Assembly: GCA_051861545.1 (NCBI GenBank)
Contig: JBIMKP010000006.1
Location: 1-64,000, forward strand
Direction of reading: 5' to 3'
Origin: CAISCU01 sp051861545
GTDB lineage: Bacteria > Bacteroidota > Bacteroidia > UKL13-3
DNA: 64,000 nucleotides
The notes below the pieces were generated by a model that was given only the letters and a program-made list of their open reading frames with translations, did no database searches and had not been told where the DNA came from. How positions within the stretch are numbered: position 1 is the first letter of the stretch; each line of letters starts with the position of its first letter. A program made the translations under genes and the position numbers. This document shows, in pieces, positions 34,539-46,700 of the stretch.

Positions 34539-36662
34539 TTACTTTTTAAGAGGTTGATAATTCTTCAACTTAATTTTGGCACTAAGACCAATTTTCGACT
34601 TATAATCAGAATAGATTTTCACGATTTGAGTACCACTTGCATAAGTACTTATTTGGAATTTGAAAATCATTTTAGACAAATTAGACCTTTGCATAGCGGC
34701 CAAGTTTTGACCTGTTAATCTAACTGTATTTACACTAACTGTATTTCTTATTGTTTTTCCATTAGCATCAGGAATAGCAGCCTGTATAAATCTTGGTGTT
34801 GAAACTGAATCTTTAATGATACCATCTTTATCAGCAAAGAACATATATAAACTACCATCAAAAGGAATACCATTATCCATTTTAACAATTAAATCTATGA
34901 ACTCCACATTATTAGAATCGAAATCCTTACCTAATAAAAAGTTTCCTAAAGTACCATCAGGTCTAACATCAAAAAACGGATTATCACTTGTATCAGATAA
35001 GGTAAAATCATTTGTTTTTAAACTGAAAGGCAAATCCATTTCGAAACCAACAGTAATAGAAGAACCTCGTTTAATGAAATCGTTGTTTCTGTTAATAGTC
35101 CCTGAAGTATCAGGTTGAGCGTTTCCAGCGAATGAAACTTTTGATGGAGGTAAAGCAATTAACTTTACTAAATCAGAATTGGTTTTATCAAAAGCAAATG
35201 AACCAGTTACATTTCCTTGATTAACATTAGTGGGATAGGCAATAGTAAAAGGAGTGCCATTTAATTTTTGAGTAGCTCCTTTTCCACTAACTCCATTTAC
35301 ATCGAGTGCTACAGTAATTGGTATTCCAATGGAATTGTTTGAGTTAATAATTAATTTGGGGTCATCTAAATTGAAACCTTGATCAAAATCCTTAAGCATA
35401 TCAACTGCAATTTCACTTGCTTCAATTGGAATTGTTTTCTTTCCTAAATTTCCTTCAATAACATCAAACTGAAAATTATTGAAGGTGAAATTTGCATTAA
35501 CATAATCTGAAGAATCAAATAACTTTAATTCCCCAGATGAAACCAATGTAGGCTCTATTTGAACTTTCAACTTGTTGTATGGCTGAGTAATATCTTGAGT
35601 TAAATCCATTTTCACACCACCAATATCAATAACTCCATTTTTAGTTTCATTATTTACTTCAATATTTATTGGAGCAAAAGGAGCGCCATTTTTTGTTGCA
35701 CCGGGAAGCGTAATTTTCAAAACTAATTTTTCCTTGATAGTAGATACTAGATTATAATTGATAGTTCCGGTAAAAAAAGAAGCTGCCTTTATTTGAGCTG
35801 TTGGGTCATCAGCTTTAATCTCAATATTCATTGTTTGAGGATTTACTTGGGTATTTGGAAAAACAGCAAATCCTGAAGCAGACTTTAAGTTACTGGTTGT
35901 AGCGTCAACCACAATTGAGTCGTTTAAGTTAACCAAAACTGGCGATTGACTAGCAAATGATCTAAACTGAGGCAAACTGTAGCCTAAACTGTTACTTAAG
36001 GTTCTACCTCTTAAATTAATAGAGTCTTTTTTGTTTCCTCCAGGAGGTATATTATTAAAAACCATTTGTCCAATTAAACTTTGAAAAGGAACCATATTGT
36101 ACAAATTCAACCTTACAACATCAATTGTCACAGGAAGTCTATTTTTAAATTCAAGAACCAAAAATCCTTCTGCCAGAGTAATACTACTAAAACTAGTATT
36201 AGAAAAAGGTAATATTGTTACAGCAGGATTGTTATCACTAATAGCAGGGAAAATTGTAACAGTACCATTAGCAGAATTCAGAGCATTTTTTGTGGCAGTA
36301 TTAAAATTAGTTGCCATATCACCCAATGTAGTAAGATCAGACGTAAAAGTATTTGCAATACTTATTGTGCCTAATGTAGAATTGGTATTAACGGGCTGCA
36401 ATTCCGGTAATTTAACAAAACTGTCAACCGGAAATGTAGCAATGGTATCATCTTTAAAAATAAAATGAATCAAACCCGAATTGTCATAAACGATATTTGA
36501 ATCCTCTTTTAAAAGGTCCTTCATTTCTAAATCAATAATAGCAAGAGGGAGTGCGTATTCAGGACTTAAAGTAAGTTCATCGAATTTGTTAAAATTGAGG
36601 TCTTTTTTACAAGAGCCTAAGAAAACCAATAAAAAACTAAATATAAGTAAGGTTTTTTTCAT
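34539..36662 (-). CDS. Large surface or periplasmic lipoprotein of unknown function
   Basis: This encodes 707 residues. MKKTLLIFSFLLVFLGSCKKD has a lipobox LGSC followed by KKD. Residues after Cys are charged, as in surface-exposed Bacteroidota lipoproteins. The rest is a long beta-rich protein with repeated segments of the kind 'LVLEFKNRLPVTIDVVRLNL' and PINIEVNNETKNGVIDIG, reminiscent of tandem all-beta domains. The ATG at 36662 is chosen because the signal peptide starts there; an upstream in-frame ATG at 36710 adds only intergenic-like residues. It lies directly upstream of the OmpA-type gene, suggesting a joint envelope role. Confidence 0.8.
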   Translation of the reverse strand: MKKTLLIFSFLLVFLGSCKKDLNFNKFDELTLSPEYALPLAIIDLEMKDLLKEDSNIVYDNSGLIHFIFKDDTIATFPVDSFVKLPELQPVNTNSTLGTISIANTFTSDLTTLGDMATNFNTATKNALNSANGTVTIFPAISDNNPAVTILPFSNTSFSSITLAEGFLVLEFKNRLPVTIDVVRLNLYNMVPFQSLIGQMVFNNIPPGGNKKDSINLRGRTLSNSLGYSLPQFRSFASQSPVLVNLNDSIVVDATTSNLKSASGFAVFPNTQVNPQTMNIEIKADDPTAQIKAASFFTGTINYNLVSTIKEKLVLKITLPGATKNGAPFAPINIEVNNETKNGVIDIGGVKMDLTQDITQPYNKLKVQIEPTLVSSGELKLFDSSDYVNANFTFNNFQFDVIEGNLGKKTIPIEASEIAVDMLKDFDQGFNLDDPKLIINSNNSIGIPITVALDVNGVSGKGATQKLNGTPFTIAYPTNVNQGNVTGSFAFDKTNSDLVKLIALPPSKVSFAGNAQPDTSGTINRNNDFIKRGSSITVGFEMDLPFSLKTNDFTLSDTSDNPFFDVRPDGTLGNFLLGKDFDSNNVEFIDLIVKMDNGIPFDGSLYMFFADKDGIIKDSVSTPRFIQAAIPDANGKTIRNTVSVNTVRLTGQNLAAMQRSNLSKMIFKFQISTYASGTQIVKIYSDYKSKIGLSAKIKLKNYQPLKK

Positions 36663-36794
36663 AAAGCAGAAAAGAGTTGAATTTGAAACATGATGATAAT
36701 TTGAGAACAATTAAGAAAAATGAAATTGAAAATTATAGAGTGAATAATATTTAGAAAAAACTAAATACAAATAATTTCATAATCTATATTTTTC

Positions 36795-36840
36795 TAAAAA
36801 ACCTGTTTTCAATTTTTGATAATCAAAAGTTAAAAACAGG
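36795..36840 (-). terminator. Terminator of the 1263-residue protein gene
   Basis: Read on the minus strand, CCTGTTTT (36840-36833) pairs with AAAACAGG (36809-36802) around an imperfect AT-rich inner stem that includes TTTTGATTATCAAAA. TTTTTT follows. It lies 25 bases after the stop of the gene ending at 36865. Confidence 0.75.
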
Positions 36841-36864
36841 CTGAGTTTGAAATTCGAAAAAAAA

Positions 36865-39800
36865 TTATTTTGAAATGATTAAAGATTTAGACAAAAACTC
36901 TTTACCATTTGAAATATTTAATATGTAATTTCCATTTTCAATTTTTGACAAATCCAATTGAATAATTTGATTAGCAGCCACATTTGAATTTTGAATATTC
37001 ACCAAAACCAATTTGCCTTGAAAGTCAAAAATTTTGATTTCAACTTTACCTTTTAATGCTTTTTCAAATTCTATATTTAATTCATTGATTGAAGGAATAG
37101 GATAAATATTGATTTGATTTTCTAACATTTTTTTACTTAAACCAGATAATGGTAAAGTTGATTTTAAACCAAATGCAAAAGAATCAACTTGATAGGTTTT
37201 TCCAAAATCTCCAATATTATAGTCAAATACAATAACACCATAAATTGTATTTGGTTCAAGTTTGGCAACTACAGTTTCGTCTAAATTTCCATCATAAATT
37301 GCAAATGAACCATCAGATAAAGAATCGCCTAAACCAAAACTTGAATTGACATTATAAGAAACCCCAGATACTGGTCTAGCTGCTGGCAGACCTCCTTTTT
37401 TTATAAAAACAACTCTACCCTCACCAATACCATTAATCCATTTTAAAGATAAAGAATCGGAGCTAACTTTTAGGAATGAAAGAGATTTTGATGGATTAAC
37501 CGGTGGATTTCCTGGCACCTTCATTTTCACACTAGCACTTGCTTTTGCGCTTTCAAGATAATTTATTGAAAAACTTGCTCCATTGTATTCAATTATTCCA
37601 AAATAATAAGTAGAACCTGGATTCAATCCACTAACTGTGCAAGAACTACCTGCTCCAACATAAATAATTTTTTCGGTGTTTGAGAAGTTATAAGAAACTC
37701 CATTAAAATTTCCATCTGAATAATAAACTTCTCCATCAACAGGACCATTAAGAATTTCAGCATCCTGAGAAGCAATAATTATTCTTCCTATGCCGTTCCC
37801 TGAAGTCCACGATAATTTTACAGTCGATGTACCAATATCTGAAAAACTAATATTAGATGAAATTTCAGTTGGCTCAGAAGCAGGCACTAGTGTCGTGAAA
37901 TTAGCAATCGCAGGATTATCTGTTTTTACTCGAGCAAAAGCGCTTATTCCATTGTATTCAAAAACTGCAAAATGGTAAGTTGTGCCAGATTTTAAGTTAA
38001 ACAACTCTAGACTATCACCAGCTTCGTTATAAACAACATAATTTTCATTTCCTAAATCATAACCATTAGCAAAAATTTCACTTGGAAATAAAGATGTACT
38101 ATCTGTAGGAATAGCATTTACAGCAGAAGCCTCTTTTGCAACGACAATTCTTTTTGAACCATTTCCTTTTGTCCAAGAAATTTTCATTGAATTGGTTTTA
38201 ATCTCTTTTGATTGAATTGAAGATGCAGAAACTGTTGGTGGATTATACCCTTCTATTGTAGATTGAGATGCAGTTGCAGGATTAGAGCTTTGGTATTTAA
38301 TAAAACTACCAATTCCATTTACTTCATAAACTGCAAAATAGTAAGCAGTTCCGATGTTTAGTGAACTAATTTCAACAAAAGTATCTGCTGAATTAGATAA
38401 TACAAAGTTTCCAGAACCTATGGAATTTCCCATACCAAACTCAGATGAAGAAGAATAATCTACTCCATCAACTGGTGCTGAATCAACTGCTGAACCCTGT
38501 CTTCCAATTACTAGATGTTTTGAACCATTTCCCTTATTAAAATGTAAAGTCATTCCTACTGGAGAGACATTACTGAATTGAATATTTGAAGCAGCTTGGT
38601 TGGGAGCAGAAACTAACATTTGAACCCCGGAAATATTATTTCTAATATTTCCATTATTCAATTTGTAATCACCGCTGACAAATAAGTAATTATCAATAAA
38701 TTTAACCTGTTTAACAGAAGAAAAATCACCCTGTAAGTTAAAATCTATATTTTTTGAATTAGTAGAATAAAAGGCACTAATTCCTCCAGAAGATAAGCTA
38801 CCAGCATATATTACATCACCTTCAAATACAATCGATCCAATTGCAAAATTGATTGCTGGACTAAAGCCTTGAATTGGTAATGCATTAGTGGTATCAACTG
38901 CTGCGATGTAAGAAATAAAATTTTCCCTGACTTGAGAGAATGCTCCTGCTAGGTAAACTTCAGATTTATCTTGAATTAAATCATAAACATCATTATCAAC
39001 AGAAGGATTCCAAATATCTAAACTACCCAAGTTACCTAAGTTAAATCTAGCAACACCTCTGCGTAGTGTATCATTAATTTGACTAAATTTTCCTGTAACA
39101 TATAAATAATCACCAAATGCTTTAAGATTTGTTACCTCACCATCCGTTGAATTATTCCAAGAATCTAAAGAACCATCAATTAACGAAACCTTTGCTAAAT
39201 TTTCTCTTTCTGTAGAATTAACTAAAGAAAATAAGCCACCCAAATAAGCACTATTACCTGCAATCACAATTTTATTTACTTGACCAGCTACATTAGAAAC
39301 AATTGAAATTGGATCTCCATTTAATGTGTCAATTAAAGCAAATCCAGAACGACTAATTGTATTAATAGAACTAAAATTTCCACCTATTGCAATATTATTG
39401 CCATATAATTCAATTGATTTAACTTCATCATTCACATTTGGTGCAAATACATCCACTATTCCGGTATTGTAATCAAAAGAAGCAAAATTACTTCTTTCAA
39501 CTCCACCAAAACTCGAAAACTCACCACCTGCAATAATTGTATCATTTGCTACAAGTATTGATGAAACATTATTATTAAATCTTGGAGAAGTTAGTAAGTC
39601 ACCTGATAAATCAATTGATGCAAAATGAGAAACTGCATCGTTACCAATTGTGTTAAAATCTCCACCTAAATATAAGGCTGAATTAAACAAAACCATGGCA
39701 TTCACTTCACCAGAAGGAGCAGGATTAAATGTGGTAGCAATCCCAATAGTTTTATCAAAAGCAGCAATATTATTTCTGAATTCAAATCCAACTTGAGAAA

Positions 39801-40656
39801 AACTTCCAGCTACATAAATTGAACTTGAATTAAATTCAATCACATTAACAGGGCCATTAATACCAGGATTTAATGGTGTAACAGTATTGCTTATTAAATT
39901 AATCGCACCAAAATTATTTCTTGTAAAAGTATCAATAGAACTAAAATTACCTCCAACATAAAGTAAACCATTGTCAAAGTCAAGGCTATTAACAATACCA
40001 TTTATCGAATTATTCAACGATTGTAAAGTTCCTGACAAAGCGCTAATTGAAGCTAAACCATTTCTAGTTTGATTCAGAACAGTAGTAAAACTACCACCAA
40101 TTATTATTTCAGCACCGGCAATTGCAAATGCACGCACTTCACCATCGGGGTTTGGGCTTAATGGAAGTAATTGGCCATTCAATGTGTTTACAGCAGCACA
40201 ATTCATACGAGATGTAGAATTTACAGTTTCAAAAGAACCTCCAATTAATAAAATATTCTGTGTTATGTGAAGTGCTGTTACAGGCCCACTTACACTAATA
40301 TTCATTGAATTTAATGAGCCATCAGGATTCATAACCAGTAAGTTTTTTCTTCCCATTGATTCAAATTCACCACCGATGTAAATCAAACCCATTGCATCTT
40401 TTACAATGGTATTTACTTGACCCATTATTTTTAATCCAGAATTCAAAATGGAGTTAGTTTGGTTATTAAACATAACTGCCGAACCTGTATTAGGTCCTAC
40501 ATAATTAAATTTGCCACCAATCAATAATTTATCATTTCTTTTAACAACTGTATTTACGAGTCCATCAGTCTCCCAAAATTTGTTATCTAAAGATTGAGCA
40601 GTACATAAATTTATAGTTAAAAATAGTATACTAGCTATAAGTAAAATTCTTTTCAT
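36865..40656 (-). CDS. Giant secreted protein with delta-60-like propeller repeats and T9SS sorting domain
   Basis: This encodes 1263 residues with a signal peptide (MKRILLIASILFLTINLCTAQ). About 30-680 consist of roughly thirteen ~50-residue units of the form 'LYhGGxFxxh...RxNhAxhD..tGxh..hxPxhxGxVxxh' (for example LLYVGGNFSSIDTFTRNNFG), resembling delta-60/DUF5122 repeats and probably beta-propellers. About 685-1170 hold four fibronectin-III-like modules, each with a GNGxKxhVhxR strand and a YYFAhhEhNG strand. The last 80 residues (NQINIYPIPSINELNIEF to SLIISK) are a type A T9SS C-terminal domain. It is probably surface-attached or released, possibly an adhesin or glycan binder. It is paralogous to its neighbour. 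Confidence 0.85.
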   Translation of the reverse strand: MKRILLIASILFLTINLCTAQSLDNKFWETDGLVNTVVKRNDKLLIGGKFNYVGPNTGSAVMFNNQTNSILNSGLKIMGQVNTIVKDAMGLIYIGGEFESMGRKNLLVMNPDGSLNSMNISVSGPVTALHITQNILLIGGSFETVNSTSRMNCAAVNTLNGQLLPLSPNPDGEVRAFAIAGAEIIIGGSFTTVLNQTRNGLASISALSGTLQSLNNSINGIVNSLDFDNGLLYVGGNFSSIDTFTRNNFGAINLISNTVTPLNPGINGPVNVIEFNSSSIYVAGSFSQVGFEFRNNIAAFDKTIGIATTFNPAPSGEVNAMVLFNSALYLGGDFNTIGNDAVSHFASIDLSGDLLTSPRFNNNVSSILVANDTIIAGGEFSSFGGVERSNFASFDYNTGIVDVFAPNVNDEVKSIELYGNNIAIGGNFSSINTISRSGFALIDTLNGDPISIVSNVAGQVNKIVIAGNSAYLGGLFSLVNSTERENLAKVSLIDGSLDSWNNSTDGEVTNLKAFGDYLYVTGKFSQINDTLRRGVARFNLGNLGSLDIWNPSVDNDVYDLIQDKSEVYLAGAFSQVRENFISYIAAVDTTNALPIQGFSPAINFAIGSIVFEGDVIYAGSLSSGGISAFYSTNSKNIDFNLQGDFSSVKQVKFIDNYLFVSGDYKLNNGNIRNNISGVQMLVSAPNQAASNIQFSNVSPVGMTLHFNKGNGSKHLVIGRQGSAVDSAPVDGVDYSSSSEFGMGNSIGSGNFVLSNSADTFVEISSLNIGTAYYFAVYEVNGIGSFIKYQSSNPATASQSTIEGYNPPTVSASSIQSKEIKTNSMKISWTKGNGSKRIVVAKEASAVNAIPTDSTSLFPSEIFANGYDLGNENYVVYNEAGDSLELFNLKSGTTYHFAVFEYNGISAFARVKTDNPAIANFTTLVPASEPTEISSNISFSDIGTSTVKLSWTSGNGIGRIIIASQDAEILNGPVDGEVYYSDGNFNGVSYNFSNTEKIIYVGAGSSCTVSGLNPGSTYYFGIIEYNGASFSINYLESAKASASVKMKVPGNPPVNPSKSLSFLKVSSDSLSLKWINGIGEGRVVFIKKGGLPAARPVSGVSYNVNSSFGLGDSLSDGSFAIYDGNLDETVVAKLEPNTIYGVIVFDYNIGDFGKTYQVDSFAFGLKSTLPLSGLSKKMLENQINIYPIPSINELNIEFEKALKGKVEIKIFDFQGKLVLVNIQNSNVAANQIIQLDLSKIENGNYILNISNGKEFLSKSLIISK

Positions 40657-40672
40657 AGTTTAAAGTTTATAA

Positions 40673-40701
40673 AAGAATAATGGCCTGAGGCCATTATTCT
40701 T
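40673..40701 (-). terminator. Terminator between the two giant genes, overlapping a stop codon
   Basis: AAGAATAATGGCC / GGCCATTATTCTT form a perfect 13-bp stem with a TGA loop. On the minus strand TTTTATAAAC follows. The upstream arm includes two bases of the TAA stop of the gene ending at 40700, so folding starts as translation ends. It may only attenuate, because the downstream paralog has no obvious promoter. Confidence 0.8.
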
Positions 40702-43700
40702 ATTTTGAAATAATCAATTTCTGAATGTTTGTTTGACCATCAATATTAAGTTGAACAAAATAGTAACCAGTATTTAGATTCTGTAAATCTAATGACAAGT
40801 AAGAATCATCTAAATTATTGATTGTTTTATTCATTACCTCTATTCCTGATATATCTAATATTTTGATTTCAAAATTTTTAGCTTTTGAACCTAAATCAAA
40901 GTTTAACTTTCCACTACTTGGGTTTGGCCACAATTTCACTTCAGGACTAACTTTTGCTGATTTATTCTCTGATTCTTCAACTAAAGAGTTTGTTGCACTT
41001 TGGTTTTTTATAAAATTAACTTCAGCACTTGATAATGCTCTGCGGTATATTCTTACATCATCAATTGAGCCATCAAATGAATAAACTTGAGTGCTTCTAT
41101 TCATGGTTGTCATATGTCCAATATTCCAATGTGTTCCTAAGAATGTTTCCGGCAGAAAGAAATAAGTTAAATTCTGTCTTCCAATTTCGTTACCATCCAA
41201 GTAGAAAATTATTTCTATTCCCGATTTGAAAACTACCGCTAAATGGTGCCAGCTATTGTCTTGAATTGGAACTACAGAATTTTGATTGACTTGCATATTG
41301 CCAATATTGCTATTAAATGTATAGGTGATTGTTCCAATATCTGATAATTGAATTAATCTGTTTTCTGAATCATCAAAAGAGGTGCAAAAAATTGGTTTTG
41401 GTATATTCGAAATTTCAAAATTTGGAGCAGTTTTTATCCAAGCCAAATATGTTGATGCATTGGTTGTTGCAGCACCCGCTACATTTATAGGGTCAATTCC
41501 TAAAACATCAACCCCAGATAAACTTGGTTGAAATAAATAAGCCTTGTTTGCACTATTAGAGCGATCGACTGTTGAAGTAATATTCTGAGCAAATCCATTG
41601 TTTCCGTTTCCAGATGCATCGTTTGCATTCCCATTCATTTTGTACCATGCAACCAATCCGTTAGCTAAATCAGGTGCAACTACTAATGTAAATTTATGTA
41701 CAAAAATATCCCAATCACCTGCACTGGTTAAATCCACATTTCCAAAAGAACCTTGACCATTAAAATAACCAGTAATAAAACTAGTATTTGAGGTACTAGC
41801 AGTTATTCCACGGGCTTCATCATCTAAAGGACCTCCATTTTGATAAACTGTTTCAAAATCTCCAGTGGCTAAATCTACTGTTGCAACGAAAATATCTAAG
41901 TTACCAAAACTGTTTAATGTAGTTGGACCAAAAACTGCTGATTCAGCAAAACTTCCTGTTACAAATAATTTATCTCCAACGCTATTAATTGCTATTCCTC
42001 TTCCTGCATCCTGACTTATTCCTCCTGCTCTTTTAAACCAAACTGGTGTACCGGATGAATTTACCTTAACCACTAAAACATCTGAATTACCTGCACTATT
42101 TAAAGTGGTACTTCCAATAGTTACTGAATTTGCGAACTGTCCAGCAATAACATAATCAGAACTGGCGGTAGTAATAGAAAAAGCAATATCATTTCCAGTA
42201 CCACCAAACTTATTCACCCAGTTTAATGAACCATTTGAACCACTATATTCTGCAATAAATATGTCTGATTGACCCGCACTTAATAAATTAGATGAGTTAA
42301 ATGTAGCACTAGACTCAAATTGACCAACCATTGCAACATTGCTTCCTCTTACCGAAACACCATAAGCAAAATCGTTACCAGTTCCTCCGCCAGATTTAGC
42401 CCATAATAAGTTTCCATTTCCATCATACTTTGCTAACAAAGCATCTGTTCCGCCTAAGGATGTCATTGTAGTGCTGCTATTGGGGAAAGTAATTGTTCCA
42501 CGGAAATATCCTGCGATATAAAAATCTCCATTGTTATCAGCAGCGATAGAAAATGCTACATCTTGGTCTGCACCACCTGCTCTTTTGCTCCAAATCACAT
42601 TTCCTGAAGGATCTAATTTAGAAATGAAAATATCATCTATTCCATTTGAAACTAATGGAATTCCAAAATTTCCGGTTCCTCTAAAACTACCTGTCATAAT
42701 TAAGTTACCACTGTTATCGATGGCTAAAGCAGAAGCTGCATCTGCATCTCCACCGCCTTGTTTAACTACCCAAAGAGGTTTTCCATTTGGAGAATATTTA
42801 GTAAGAAAAATATCGTTTCCACCTGATGATGGTAAAGAACTTGTTCCCCATGAACCAAACGTCTCAAAAGTTCCGGCTACATATACATTTCCTGAAGCAT
42901 CTGTAACTACACCACCACCTGCATCTTTCTTTGGTCCACCTGCTCTAACAGGCCAAGCCCTTGATGTTCTGAAAACACCTCTGTAAGGATTTGGGTTATA
43001 TTTAATTTCTTGGGGTTGAAAAATATCATCAGTATTGTATTGAAAAATCGCAAAGTGGTACTCAGCATCAGCCTCCAAATTGTAGGCGATAACTTCCCCA
43101 TTTGGGTTATTATTCATTATTGCATAATTACCTAGTCCAAGTTGATTTCCTAAACCAAAACTCCAATTATGAATGTAAAAACTATCATTAATTGGTGCAA
43201 AGTTAACTGGACCATCTTTTTTTAGTATTACTAAGCTACGGTTACCATTACCTCCTGAGTAATTTAATCTTGCATCATCCTGACTTACGGTAATGTTGTG
43301 AGTAAATGTTATTGCAGATGGTGCAACAATAAGTGGTTTGGTAGAAAAAGTAGCTGTTGGGCGTTGTGAAGTTAAATATACCACTTGACCAGCACTTCCA
43401 AAACCACCACCATTAGACATAAATACTGCAACTTGGTAAACAGAACCAGGATTAAGGCCATTTACTACGACAGAATTACCTATTCCATGGTAAACAACTT
43501 GAGCATTCTGACTAACACCATTAATATAAGTTAACATTGAACTTGATGACGAAACAGCCATATTAGCATTTCCTACATAATTTGTTCCATTAATAGCATT
43601 AATTGTATTGTTACCTATAATTGGAGCATTGGGTAATTTAGAAACGATAACTGTTGACCTTCCTCCATTACCGCCATTCCATGATATAGAAGCTGAAGTT

Positions 43701-46700
43701 TTTGAAGGTGTAATATTAATATTAAATGCTTGTGTTGTGGGTAATGGTGCAAATGACGAAGTAGTAAAATTGGTTTTAGAAAGATTACTGCAATATTGGT
43801 TCGAATTGTTAAACTGAATACAAGCCACTGAATAAGTAGTTCCAGGAGTTAGAGAGTTAAAAGTCGGGGAGTTCGAAAGTTGTGAGCCATCTGGCAATGG
43901 CCCAGGATAATAAGCCATTCCATTTTGCGGAACAAAACTAATTGAATTTGCACCTTGTTTTATAATATAACGTCTATTGAGAGTACTATTGCCCCATAAT
44001 CCTACACCAATACTATTAGATGTTATAACAGTTGAATATAAATTTGGGTTATCTAAACAACCAAAAATAACATTATTAAGAGTCATTGTTGAATTTGTTA
44101 GAATGGAAGTCGTGTTGTAGGTTCTTACAGTTCCTAAGGTATTGTATTCAATAACAGAAAATGTATAACTACTTAATGCTTGAAGGTTAGTAATTGTTAA
44201 ATTATTAATAACTCCTGAGCTATTTGAAACACAAAAAGTACCACTTCCAAAATTAGTTCCATTTCCAAAAATTGTACTTCCAATAATTGTGCTTGGGAAA
44301 GTAGCTGGAATTACTGGTATTCCACCTTTTCTAGCGAGTACAATTCTACCTGAACCATTTCCTGAATTACATGACATTCTTAAATTAAAAGCTTCAATAT
44401 TGGAAAAACTCATATTACTTGCACCTACAGTTGGAGCTGGTGGTGCTGGTGGAACGAAACTTGCATTAAAGGCCACAAAGGTACTTGTCCCATTTCCGAA
44501 ACCAGTTGTGCCTCCTTTTGAATGAAACCATAAGGGACTTCTATAAACCCCAACAAGTTTAATAGCGTTCCAATTTGGCAAGTATAATGATTTAAAATTA
44601 CTTAAAACTCTGGTATCTTCATACATTGAATACGTTTGAAATACTGCACCAGAATGAATTGGGCCTAAATATAATTTACCTGTATTAAAACCAACCGCAA
44701 CTGTGGTTGATGTAATTGGTAAAATTGACGTAACCATAGTGTTCGTAGGAGTTGGTAAATTGTATTTTGCTTTATAAGGATTCGAACTAATACCACTAAT
44801 ATCATAAACGAAAATTGCATTTTTCTCACCAACATACATATTTGCATTTATCACTTCTAAAGAAGTAATATTACTGTGTACATTACTTGTAGAAAATGTT
44901 TGAAAAGTCAAACTCGAGGTACTTCTTAAAAATTTCGCTATTGCTGGAGAACTTCCCGATAAAGGTGCAGAAAAACTACCTGCAACAAACAAATTATTGT
45001 AATTAAAAGCTATGTCCGTAACAGTTCCAAGAATGTTTGGTGTGTAATTAATCACCGAATTAGTGCCAATATTCCATGCAATAAAGTTAGGCTTTAAGAC
45101 TGGTGCTCCAGTTTGAGTTAAATACCTTGAAAAAGAACCTCCGATAAAAAGTTCCGATCCTTCACCAGCCAAAACATTAACAACATTACCAAAGGTACCA
45201 TCTAATTGAGGAAAGTTATTATCTGTTATTAAGGTGGTTCTTGATATTTTCATTAAATCATTCCTACCAGAACTTGGCATCGAAGAATTTGAAGGCTTAA
45301 ATGAACCTCCAAGGTAAATATTTGTACCAATTAAAGCCATCGACTTAATAGACATATTTCCAAAAGAATTCATAAAAAAACCATTGGTAGTTGTCATATC
45401 TAAATTTCCTGTATGAGTAAATGTAGCCAAATGTGGGCACCTGGTTCCTCCTGCAAAACTAAAAGAACCTCCTAGAATATAAGTACTAGTGCCATCTCTA
45501 AAACAAGAAGTAATTGGGCCAGCAGTACCATCTAGAATTTGTGAATTTAAAGCAAATGAATAATTTGATGAATTAAAATCATAAGCTAACATTCCTTTAA
45601 AACGTCTATTTGAATTTAGTATCGAAGAAAATGGTCCACTTAAAAATAACCTAAAGGTATTTGTACCAGTATTAACTACTGAAATATTCCGAATGATTGT
45701 ATTATCAAAATCTGCAATATTGAATTGAGGTGCATTACTAAACCCACCAGTTGAACTCAATAAAGCGAAATTAGCTCTTCGAATTCCGCCCAAATATGGT
45801 GTATAAAACTTACCTCCAACAAAAATAATATTAGAAGATACTGCAACAATTGTGGTTACGTAAGAAGAAAGGTAGGCATTATTGTTAGGAGAAGAAAGCC
45901 CTGCATTAAAATTAGAATTCCTCGTACCTGAAGTCATATTAACAGAAATGATATTTTGACTTACAAAACCGGTACCTCCTTCAAAGTTTCCCCCAATATA
46001 TAAAGTTGTTCCACTTGTTGCCAAAGTGTAAACAATCGGCTGCCAACCATTTGGATTGGATAATCCAAAATTAAAAGCGCCACTTAAAGTAACTGAATTT
46101 GGATTTGAAATAATATAAGCAGCAAAAGCTTTTCTTACCACTGTGACATTACCGTTTACAACTGAAGTAATATCGAATTTACCTCCAACAAAAAGCAATG
46201 AGTTATTAAATTCTACATCATAAATTAGGCTACTACTAACAGACAAATTTGGTGTCCAAGAATAAACTGAACCCGTTGCCTTGTCAATTAATGCAATTCT
46301 TCTTAACTCAGTTCCATTAACTCTGAAGTAACCAGAGATGGCAATTAAGTTACCATTAATGGCAATATCATTAATTTCAAAAGTTCCAGTTGTTGAAGTA
46401 TCAATAAAGTCGATAGCAGGATTAAAATTTACGTCAATTTGTCTTTGGGCATTTAACTTTACTATTCCGTTCCTCAAAACTCCACCAACTCTAATGAATC
46501 TTCCAACCACATATAAATTAGAGCCATCAGCTAAAATCTTATTTACTTGACCATTCATAGTAGGTAAAGCATTGGCAACATTCTGACCAGAGGCATTTAC
46601 TGCAGCAAAATTTGCAGAATTTGGATCACCAAAAGCTGTAAAATCGCCTCCGACATGGATCCTTGGGCCAGATGAAGTATAAACGACAACTGAAGCATTT

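Noticed and set aside
36097..36468. 123-residue plus-strand open frame inside the large lipoprotein gene
   Set aside because: It is a shadow of the minus-strand coding frame; its composition follows the reverse complement of beta-rich protein.
42531..42986. 151-residue plus-strand open frame inside the SBBP region of the giant protein
   Set aside because: It is an antisense shadow. Its Pro-rich repeats mirror the GGxG motifs of the propeller repeats.
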